This document shows positions 58,200-64,000 of a DNA stretch of 64,000 nt, piece by piece (position 1 is the stretch's first letter; every line of letters begins with the position of its first letter). The position numbers and the translations under genes are program-made. The stretch is from Allostreptomyces psammosilenae (GTDB lineage Bacteria; Actinomycetota; Actinomycetes; Streptomycetales; Streptomycetaceae), in NCBI RefSeq assembly GCF_013407765.1, contig NZ_JACBZD010000002.1:568001-632000 (forward strand), in the 5' to 3' direction. Under the pieces are notes generated by a model. The model saw nothing but the letters and a program-made list of their open reading frames with translations. It had not been told where the DNA came from and searched no databases.

Positions 58200-59186
58200 T
58201 CAGTCCACCGTCACGTCGTCGGAGCCGGCGTACCGGCCGGTGGTCAGCTTCTGGCGCTGCATCAGCAGGTCGCCCAGCAGGCTGGAGGCGCCGAACCGGA
58301 ACAGCTCGGGGGTCAGCCAGGCGTCGCCCAGGGCGGTGTGCACCAGCAGCAGGTAGCGCAGCGCGTCCTTGGTGGTGCGGATCCCCCCGGCCGGCTTGAC
58401 CCCGACCCGGATGCCGGTGGCCGCTTCGAAGTCGCGTACCGCCTCCAGCATCAGCAGGGTGACCGGTGGGGTGGCGTTGACCCCGACCTTGCCGGTGGAC
58501 GTCTTGATGAAGTCGGCACCGGCCAGCATCGCCAGCCAGGAGGCGCGCCGCACGTTGTCGTAGGTGGCGAGCTCGCCGGTCTCCAGGATCACCTTCAGGT
58601 GGGCGTCGCCGCAGGCCCGCTTCACCTCGACGATGTCCTGGAAGACCTTCAGGTAGCGCCCGGACAGGAAGGCGCCGCGGTCGATCACCATGTCGATCTC
58701 GTCGGCGCCCGCCTCGACCGCCTCCCGGGTGTCCGCCAGCCGGACCGCCAGGCTCGCCCGTCCGCTGGGGAAGGCGGTGGCCACCGAGGCGACGTGCACG
58801 CCGCTGCCGGCGACCGCCTCACGGGCGGTGGCGACCATGTCCGGGTACACGCACACGGCGGCCACCTGGGGCGCGGACCGGTCGGTGGGGTCGGGCAGGC
58901 GCGCCTTGGTGGCCAGCGCCCGCACCTTGGCGGGGGTGTCGGCGCCCTCCAGCGTGGTCAGGTCGATCAGGCGGATGGCCAGGTCGATCGCCGCCGCCTT
59001 GGCCGGCCCCTTCACGGCGCGGGCCGAGCCCAGCGCGGCCGTGCGGGCCACCAGGCCGGCGGGATCGACGGCGGGAAGGCCGTGCAGGAAGCGGCGCAGC
59101 GAGCCGTCGGAGGCCGTGACGTCGGCGAGTCCTGCCGCGTGCGCGGGGGTGGGGGCGGCGTCGGCCGCCGGGTCGGGCATGCTCAC
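58200..59186 (-). CDS. deoC: Deoxyribose-phosphate aldolase
   Basis: 328 residues; cleaves 2-deoxyribose-5-phosphate into glyceraldehyde-3-phosphate and acetaldehyde. The Schiff-base lysine is in ADFIKTSTGKVGVNATPP, and VGVKPAGGIRTTKDALRYLLLV supplies the second conserved lysine. VCVYPDMVATAREAV and EAGADEIDMVIDRGAFLSGRY complete the TIM barrel. This is the long actinobacterial form with about 80 extra N-terminal residues. GTG 59186 is preferred because TATGCT lies exactly 6 nt upstream; ATG two codons later is possible. It heads the deoC-ALDH-ALDH operon and has the nucleoside operator upstream. Confidence 0.95.
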   Translation of the reverse strand: MSMPDPAADAAPTPAHAAGLADVTASDGSLRRFLHGLPAVDPAGLVARTAALGSARAVKGPAKAAAIDLAIRLIDLTTLEGADTPAKVRALATKARLPDPTDRSAPQVAAVCVYPDMVATAREAVAGSGVHVASVATAFPSGRASLAVRLADTREAVEAGADEIDMVIDRGAFLSGRYLKVFQDIVEVKRACGDAHLKVILETGELATYDNVRRASWLAMLAGADFIKTSTGKVGVNATPPVTLLMLEAVRDFEAATGIRVGVKPAGGIRTTKDALRYLLLVHTALGDAWLTPELFRFGASSLLGDLLMQRQKLTTGRYAGSDDVTVD

Positions 59187-59191
59187 CGTTC

Positions 59192-59197
59192 GAGCAT
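59192..59197 (-). promoter_or_regulatory. -10 box of the deoC promoter (leaderless)
   Basis: TATGCT on the minus strand, exactly 5 nt plus the adjoining base (59187-59191) before GTG 59186, so transcription starts at or beside the start codon. Confidence 0.5.
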
Positions 59198-59199
59198 AT

Positions 59200-59211
59200 C
59201 TATGCGCGTAG
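59200..59211. promoter_or_regulatory. Putative nucleoside-regulon operator (deoC)
   Basis: CTATGCGCGTAG, 11 of 12 positions identical to the palindrome upstream of add. It sits immediately upstream of the deoC -10 box, where binding would block RNA polymerase. Confidence 0.65.
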
Positions 59212-59561
59212 CATCCGGAAACTCCCACTCCGCCGCCCGCCCCTGCTACCCCCCGCGCCGGCGGTCACTCCATCGGGCTGGGGCACTCCCTGGGCCCGTG
59301 GGCGCTGCCCCCTTGGGGGTGCTGCTCCGCCCTTTGGGGGCGCTGCCCCCTTCTTGGGAGCGCCGCTCCATCCGGGCGGGCACCCTCTCCCTCCCCGTGG
59401 AGCGCCCTCATGATCCCGCGACCGCTGCTCCGCCCTTGGGCGCGCCGCTCCGTCCTTTGTAGGCGCCGCTCCGTTCCGGCGGGCCACCGCTGCTCGTCCT
59501 CTCCGGTCTCCTCGGATCACCCAGCGCACCCACCGGTCGCACCTGGAGTTCACACCTGCCA

Positions 59562-59680
59562 CACCAGCCCCGGGCGCAACGCCCCTCAGGGGAGCCTGGG
59601 TGGCCCCCCCTGATTCCAGGATTTCATGGGTGGCGTGGTCGGCGGCAGTCCCTTTCTGCGGCCTGTGGATAACTTCCCGG
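59562..59680 (-). repeat. Dispersed repeat element, copy 3 (DnaA-box-bearing, reverse)
   Basis: On the minus strand it starts GGAAGTTATCCACAGGC (59677 leftward; TTATCCACA complement at 59664-59672). Box B, ATCCTGGAA, begins exactly 55 bp away, followed by G-run and CCACCCAGG. Homology to copy 4 extends over about 119 bp. Confidence 0.85.
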
Positions 59681-59882
59681 CCGGCCCATCGGTGGCATCC
59701 CCTTGGAGTCGCCGGCGCTCCGCCGGTCACACCTGGAGCCGCCCACACCTCACCGATCGCGCGTGGAGGGACTGCACCTCACTTGCCGCACGTGGAGTGG
59801 CCTTTCATCGATCACGCGTGGAGGCTCTGTATCTCTGAGGCCGCACCTGGAACCTCCCAAAGCTCAGTGGTCGCACTCTCCC

Positions 59883-60000
59883 CACCAGCCCCGGGCGCAA
59901 CGCCTGCCAGGGGAGCCTGGGTGGCCCCCCTGATTCCAGGATTTCATGAGGGTGGTGGCGGGGGACAGTCCCTTTCTGCGGCCTGTGGATAACTTCCCGG
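59883..60000 (-). repeat. Dispersed repeat element, copy 4 (DnaA-box-bearing, reverse)
   Basis: Same boxes as copy 3: TTATCCACA complement at 59984-59992 and box B 55 bp away. It lies 320 bp from copy 3, same orientation, opposite to copies 1 and 2. Confidence 0.85.
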
Positions 60001-60267
60001 TCGGCATTTGGGGGCATTCAGCATTCACTCGGAGCCGTCTTTTCGGAGCCGTCTCATCGGAGCCGAGCCGGCTTCCCGGTGTCGTCCTCGTCGGAGCCGA
60101 GCCGTCCTCCCGTTGTCGTCGCCATCGGAGCCGTCCCATCGGAGAGCCGCTCTCTCGAAGCCGCCCTATCAGATGCCGCTCTCTCGGATCCGCCCTCGCC
60201 GGGGCCGGCACGGGCGGGGCGGGGTGGGTGTGGCCGGTGCGACTCGGGCGGCGGCAGAATCGGACGC

Positions 60268-60969
60268 ATGAACCCTCCCAGCGACCACCGCACGCCCCCG
60301 CCCGGCGAACCGGAGCGGCCAGGCCAGCCCGGGCAGCCCGGCCAGTCCGGTGGGTCCGGTCAGCCCGACGAGCCGCGCTACGCCGACCGCACCTACCGAT
60401 CCGTCCCCTCGGTGGTGACCGGGGTGGCCGTGCTGGTCATCGGCGGCGCCCTGGTGGTGGACGCGGCGCTGCGCACGGACGGCCGGGAGCTCGGCGCCGT
60501 CCTCGCGGCCACGCTGCTGGTGGTGCCGCTGGTGGTGGCCTACACGCTCCGGCCGATGGTCGCCGCCGGCCATGACCGGCTGCTGGTGCGCAACCCGTTC
60601 CGGACGGTGGTGGCGCCGTGGTCCACCGTGGAGCACGTGCGCGCCGGGATGTCCAGCGAGGTGGTGGTCTCCGGACGGACGTACCAGCTGTGGGCCGTTC
60701 CGGTGTCGCTGCGGCAGCGCAAGAAGGCCCAGCGGGACAACGCCCGCGCCGCCGCCGAGGGGCGTCGGGACGCCCGCAGCCTGGCGGGGGTGGAGGCACC
60801 CGGGCAGGCGTGGGCCGACCACGTCGTGACGGAGCTGCGGGAACTGGCCGAGGCGGGGCGGGAGCGGCCCGGTGCGCGGGGCGAGCCGCGGGTCCGTTGG
60901 TGCTGGTGGATCATCGCGCCGGCGGTGGCCGGCCTCGTCGCGCTGGTGGGCGTGCTGATGGGGGGTTGA
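60268..60969 (+). CDS. PH domain-containing membrane protein
   Basis: 233 residues. A 45-residue Pro/Gly-rich start is followed by two hydrophobic helices (SVVTGVAVLVIGGALVVDAAL and GAVLAATLLVVPLVVAYTL). A bacterial PH-like domain follows, HDRLLVRNPFRTVVAPWSTVEHVRAGMSSEVVVSGRTYQLWAVP, with a charged region with RQRKKAQRDNARAAAEGRRD and a final helix (WCWWIIAPAVAGLVALVGVLM). Function unknown. The ATG at 60268 lies 7 nt after CAGAAT, so it may be leaderless. The segment after deoC carries such a gene in streptomycetes as I recall. Confidence 0.85.
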   Translation: MNPPSDHRTPPPGEPERPGQPGQPGQSGGSGQPDEPRYADRTYRSVPSVVTGVAVLVIGGALVVDAALRTDGRELGAVLAATLLVVPLVVAYTLRPMVAAGHDRLLVRNPFRTVVAPWSTVEHVRAGMSSEVVVSGRTYQLWAVPVSLRQRKKAQRDNARAAAEGRRDARSLAGVEAPGQAWADHVVTELRELAEAGRERPGARGEPRVRWCWWIIAPAVAGLVALVGVLMGG

Positions 60970-61090
60970 TCGGCGCGCCAGGGGCGGCTCCCCGTCCGGC
61001 GCGCGGTCGGTCCACAGGCGGTTCACCGGCGGCCGTGACCGCGGGCCCACGCCAGCCGCCGACGGCCCCACCGCCGGCTGGCCGGCAGTA

Positions 61091-61119
61091 TTGACATGAG
61101 CCTGACATGGTCCATCATG
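61091..61119 (+). promoter_or_regulatory. Candidate promoter of the GH16 gene
   Basis: TTGACA (61091-61096) is a perfect -35 box; ATCATG follows after a 17-bp spacer. TGACATG is repeated within it (61092 and 61103). The leader to ATG 61176 is about 50 nt, with GGAGG 6 nt before the start. Confidence 0.45.
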
Positions 61120-61175
61120 AGGTCCCCACCTGTGACATCGCGTTCGAATCTGTTCGTTTCAGTCGGAGGCAGCAG

Positions 61176-62012
61176 ATGGACGGAAGCACCGGCCGTTCCC
61201 GCGCGGAACTCGGTCGCAGATCGTTGCTGACCGGCGCCGCGGCCCTGGCCGCCACCACGGCGGTGACCACGGGGACGGCACGCCCGGCCCGGGCCGCCGC
61301 CTGGGAGACCGTGCTCGGCACCGACACCTTCTCCAGCTACCAGGCCCTGGAGGCGAACTGGAACTACCTGTATCCCTGGGGCTCCGACCACAACGGCACG
61401 GCCCGGATGTACGCGAGCCCCACCGACCACAACCACGTGTACCTCTCCGGCGACGTGCTCACGCTGAAGGCGTCCCGCATCTCCTGGAACGAGGGCAACA
61501 GCTCTTCCTCGCCCTACCTGCCGATCCGCTACCACTCCGGCGCCGTGCACGCCAAGCACCAGATCCGGATCACCAGCGAGTTCCCCGACTACGAGGTCAA
61601 GGGCGAGTTCCAGGCCCCGAGCGCCCCCGGCACCTGGCCGGCGTTCTGGCTGACCGGGGTCAACAGCTGGCCGCCGGAGAGCGACATCCTGGAGTTCAAG
61701 GGCGACGCGCGGAACTGGTTCAACACCTTCCGCACCTCCTCCGACGTCTCCAGCACGATCGTCCCGGTCTCCTCGCCGGGCGGCTGGCACGCCTACCGGG
61801 CCTGGATCACCATGGTCAACTCCACCGACGTGGAGATCCACTACTACCTGGACGACACCTGGAGGGCGGTGCACCGGGGTGCCGGATTCGTCGGCAAGCC
61901 GCTCTGGGTCATCTGCAACCTCCAGATGGAGGGCTCCTCCGGCGGCTCCGGCCCCTCCGGCGACACCTACTACCGGGCCAGGAACGTGTACATCGGCCGC
62001 AGCCGCGTCTAG
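61176..62012 (+). CDS. Tat-exported family 16 glycoside hydrolase-like protein
   Basis: 278 residues. The N-terminus has a twin-arginine signal (ELGRRSLLTGAAALAATTAV, cleavage after ARA near 41). The mature part is a GH16-type jelly roll: WNYLYPWGSDHNGTARMY, YHSGAVHAKHQIRITSEFPDYEVKGEFQAPSAPGTWPAFWLTG, then the catalytic E-x-D-x-x-E as PPESDILEFKG, and WHAYRAWITMVNSTDVEIHYYLDD. GH16 enzymes cut beta-glucans, agar, or related polysaccharides; the substrate here is not deducible. GGAGG 6 nt ahead supports ATG 61176 rather than ATG 61107. Confidence 0.9.
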   Translation: MDGSTGRSRAELGRRSLLTGAAALAATTAVTTGTARPARAAAWETVLGTDTFSSYQALEANWNYLYPWGSDHNGTARMYASPTDHNHVYLSGDVLTLKASRISWNEGNSSSSPYLPIRYHSGAVHAKHQIRITSEFPDYEVKGEFQAPSAPGTWPAFWLTGVNSWPPESDILEFKGDARNWFNTFRTSSDVSSTIVPVSSPGGWHAYRAWITMVNSTDVEIHYYLDDTWRAVHRGAGFVGKPLWVICNLQMEGSSGGSGPSGDTYYRARNVYIGRSRV

Positions 62013-62037
62013 CTGGGTGGACGGGCGGGTCCCCGCG

Positions 62038-62073
62038 CGGCCCGCGTCCCGGACGCCGCCGGGACGCGGGCCG
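62038..62073. terminator. Bidirectional hairpin terminator
   Basis: A perfect 15-bp stem (CGGCCCGCGTCCCGG / CCGGGACGCGGGCCG) with a 6-nt loop, between the convergent GH16 and phosphosugar mutase genes. Confidence 0.85.
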
Positions 62074-62129
62074 CCGTCATGCCGTGGGGCGCGGGCCCCC
62101 GGGCCCGCCCCGCCTACAGCCCGCCCCGC

Positions 62130-63902
62130 CTACAGCCCGGCCGCGGCGGCCAGGTCGCGCTTGAGCGCATCCAGGGTCTCGGCGGCCAGCAGCCGGGCGG
62201 AGGGCAGCGAGGAGGAGTCGGCCACCGGCACCACGACCTCCAGGTAGCACTTCAGCTTCGGCTCGGTGCCGGACGGCCGCACCACGACGCGGGCCTCGCG
62301 CACCGCCGGTGCTCCGGCGGCGGACCCCTCCGCCCCGGCCATCCGGTAGCGCAGCCCGTCCGTCGGCGGCAGGCCCTCCACGCCCTTGGCCAGGTCGTCG
62401 GTGACGATCACGTCCAGGCCGCCGAGCGCCGTCGGCGGCGTGTCGCGCAGCCGCTCCATCGCCGCCTGGATGATCCCGAGGTCGGTGACCCGCACGGAGA
62501 GCTGGTCGGTGGCGTGCAGGCCGTACTCCAGCGCTATGTCGTCCAGCAGGTCCAGCAGGGTCCGGCCGGACCGCTTCAGCTCGGCCGCCAGCTCGGCGAC
62601 CAGCAGCGCGGCGCTGATGCCGTCCTTGTCCTGCACCCCCTCCGGGTCGACGCAGTAGCCCAGCGCCTCCTCGTAGCCGTAGCGCAGCCCGGGCACCCGG
62701 GCGATCCACTTGAAGCCGGTCAGGGTCTCCCCGTACGGCAGTCCGGCCGCCTCGGCGATCCGGGCCAGCAGGGAGGAGGAGACGATGGTGGTGGCGAAGG
62801 CGCCCTCGGCCCGCTTGCCGACCAGGTGCACGCCGAGCAGCGCGCCCACCTCGTCGCCCCGCAGCATCCGCCAGCCACCGCCGCCGTCGGCCTCCGGCAC
62901 GGCCACCGCGCAGCGGTCGGCGTCCGGGTCGTTGGCGATGATCAGGTCGGGACCGACCTGCTCGGCGGTGCGGAAGGCCAGGTCCATGGCGCCGGGCTCC
63001 TCCGGGTTGGGGAAGGCCACGGTCGGGAAGTCCGGGTCGGGCTCGGCCTGCTCAGCGACGACGGTGGGCGTCGGGAAGCCGGCGCGGGCGAAGGCGGCGG
63101 CCAGCACCGAGCGGCCCACGCCGTGCAGCGGGGTGTAGACGACGGAGACGTCGCGCGGGGAGCCGGGATCCACCACGGCCGCGGTCCGCTCCAGATAGGC
63201 GTCGACGATGCCCGGCGCGGCGTCGGCGACTCCCGGCCCGGCGGCGGAGGAGGTGGCGGCGGAGGCGGAGGAGGTGGCGGGGAGCACCTGCCAGCCGTCG
63301 GCGGCCAGCGGGACCGCGGCCAGCGGGCCGACGGCGGCGATCCGCTCGGCGATGGCGGCGTCGGCCGGCGGGACGATCTGCGAGCCGTCGCCCAGGTACA
63401 CCTTGTAGCCGTTGTCCTGCGGCGGGTTGTGACTCGCCGTCACCGCCACGCCGGCGACCGCGCCGAGGTGGCGCACGGCGAAGGCCAGCACGGGCGTGGG
63501 CAGCGGGTGCGGGAGCAGTGCGGCGCGCAGGCCGGCGCCGACCATCACGGCGGCGGTCGCCTCGGCGAAGTCGCGGGACTTGTGGCGGGCGTCGTAGCCG
63601 ATCACCACCAGTCCGGGCTCGTCGCCGGGGCGCTCGGCCACGTCCTTGAGGTAGGCGGCCAGGCCGGCGGCGGCCCGGATCACCACGGCGCGGTTCATCC
63701 GGTTCGGACCGGCGCCGAGGGCGCCGCGCAGTCCGGCGGTGCCGAAGCGGAGGGGCGCCGAGAAACGGTCGGCGAGCTCGGCGCGCGCCGCCGTGTCGCC
63801 GGCGGTGACGGCCGCCAGCAGGGCGTCCAGTTCCGCGCGGGTGTCGGGGTCCGGGTCCTCGGCCAGCCACGCTCGGGCCTGCCGGACGACGTCGTCCTGC
63901 AC
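62130..63902 (-). CDS. Phosphohexomutase (phosphomannomutase/phosphoglucomutase or phosphopentomutase-like)
   Basis: 590 residues of the alpha-D-phosphohexomutase superfamily. APLRFGTAGLRGALGAGPNRMN is the N-terminal signature. The phosphoserine loop is VTASHNPPQDNGYKVY, the metal loop IANDPDADRCAVAV, the sugar-binding loop YGYEEALGYCVDPEG and the phosphate-binding loop VRPSGTEPKLKCYLE. An Ala/Ser low-complexity insert sits near 208-232. The length and KDGISAALLVAELAAEL fit the group containing fungal/mammalian PGM2-type phosphopentomutases, which would link DeoA to DeoC. GAGGAG 7 nt ahead supports GTG 63902. Confidence 0.93.
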   Translation of the reverse strand: MQDDVVRQARAWLAEDPDPDTRAELDALLAAVTAGDTAARAELADRFSAPLRFGTAGLRGALGAGPNRMNRAVVIRAAAGLAAYLKDVAERPGDEPGLVVIGYDARHKSRDFAEATAAVMVGAGLRAALLPHPLPTPVLAFAVRHLGAVAGVAVTASHNPPQDNGYKVYLGDGSQIVPPADAAIAERIAAVGPLAAVPLAADGWQVLPATSSASAATSSAAGPGVADAAPGIVDAYLERTAAVVDPGSPRDVSVVYTPLHGVGRSVLAAAFARAGFPTPTVVAEQAEPDPDFPTVAFPNPEEPGAMDLAFRTAEQVGPDLIIANDPDADRCAVAVPEADGGGGWRMLRGDEVGALLGVHLVGKRAEGAFATTIVSSSLLARIAEAAGLPYGETLTGFKWIARVPGLRYGYEEALGYCVDPEGVQDKDGISAALLVAELAAELKRSGRTLLDLLDDIALEYGLHATDQLSVRVTDLGIIQAAMERLRDTPPTALGGLDVIVTDDLAKGVEGLPPTDGLRYRMAGAEGSAAGAPAVREARVVVRPSGTEPKLKCYLEVVVPVADSSSLPSARLLAAETLDALKRDLAAAAGL

Positions 63903-64000
63903 TCGGTCACTCCTCGGTTGGTCGGGAACGGGCGGCGGCCGCGCGCCGGGTGGCGGGGCCGACCGCCCGGGGATTGTGGCAGAGGGCCCCGGGCGGTGCG

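Larger units (their letters stand above)
59220..60267. other. Repeat-rich non-coding island 2
   Basis: About 1 kb without a credible gene. 59270-59500 has degenerate G/C words (GCCGCTCCGYCC-like). 59530-59880 and its surroundings contain degenerate direct repeats of about 26-31 bp, whose units read CTCCACGYGYGAYCGGTGAG on the minus strand. Two copies of the DnaA-box-bearing element are in reverse orientation. 60020-60200 is built of short TCGGAGCCG-type words. The last 20 bp carry the promoter of the PH-domain gene (AGAAT, 7 nt before ATG). Confidence 0.7.

Noticed and set aside
47000-59500. Invertible 13-kb segment bounded by inverted islands
   Set aside because: The inverted elements share only about 17 continuous identical bases and no recombinase is encoded nearby, so inversion is not supported.
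59530-59890. CRISPR array
   Set aside because: The unit length looks suggestive, but the repeats are degenerate, there are no unique spacers of constant length, and no cas gene is near.
46144-60000. Chromosomal origin (oriC) because of TTATCCACA boxes
   Set aside because: Only four boxes in two islands about 13 kb apart, with no dnaA, dnaN or AT-rich unwinding region.

Overview
The window is very GC-rich chromosomal DNA from a high-GC actinomycete of the Streptomyces type (Streptomycetaceae; the genus cannot be fixed from this sequence). Evidence: the gene families and their order match what I remember of the S. coelicolor core region around SCO4839-SCO4916 (trpS, SCO4848-type membrane protein, DD-carboxypeptidase, mdh, sdhCDAB, BMP nucleoside transporter, cdd, deoA, add, afsQ1/afsQ2/sigQ, deoC, phosphosugar mutase). 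Other signs are frequent GTG starts, perfect G/C hairpin terminators without U-tracts, and many leaderless promoters. No rRNA, tRNA, CRISPR array, prophage or replication origin was seen.

Layout. 0-6.7 kb: a TetR/MFS efflux pair, a small membrane protein, a DD-carboxypeptidase, an SRPBCC protein, a zinc alcohol dehydrogenase and a TipA-like MerR regulator with a typical 19-bp-spaced MerR promoter. 6.8-13.5 kb: an M23 endopeptidase with a strict every-third-residue histidine tract, a 2'-5' RNA ligase-like protein, trpS, rocD, an F420/PPOX-type protein, a solitary XRE regulator and mdh. 13.78-14.75 kb: an intact IS982-like insertion sequence sitting exactly on the stop codon of the next operon. 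14.75-18.4 kb: a three-gene accessory operon of unknown function in which two proteins carry the same glycine/asparagine-rich short motif, one at its N-terminus and one at the C-terminus of a four-helix membrane protein. This resembles the paired motif logic of bacterial amyloid-signalling systems and is my best candidate for an undescribed system. 18.6-22.1 kb: sdhCDAB. 22.4-29.6 kb: ureidoimidazoline decarboxylase-like protein, SDR, GH20 lipoprotein, acyl-CoA mutase large subunit, M20 amidohydrolase.

30.0-37.6 kb: a nucleoside uptake and catabolism operon (BMP lipoprotein, ATPase, two permeases, cdd, deoA). Together with add (44.2 kb), deoC (58.2-59.2 kb) and a phosphosugar mutase at the right end it forms a nucleoside-salvage theme. 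The palindrome CTACGCGCGTAG or a close variant lies upstream of the transporter operon, add and deoC, which suggests one regulon. The ATPase gene appears to use an AUU start codon. 37.8-41.7 kb is a type VII secretion-like accessory cluster between deoA and add, followed by an MFS/LysR pair.

45.5-47.2 kb and 59.2-60.3 kb are two non-coding repeat islands. Each carries two copies of a repeat element containing a perfect TTATCCACA (DnaA-box-like) core and a second box exactly 55 bp away; the two islands are in opposite orientation. Between them lie a secreted protein, pspC-like and vanZ-like genes, the AfsQ1/AfsQ2/SigQ regulatory module with an exact GTGAC-N6-GTGAC site, a uridine kinase-like gene, a small secreted protein, and the deoC operon, whose two aldehyde dehydrogenase-like proteins lack the catalytic cysteine. 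The right end has a PH-domain membrane protein, a Tat-exported GH16 enzyme and the phosphosugar mutase.
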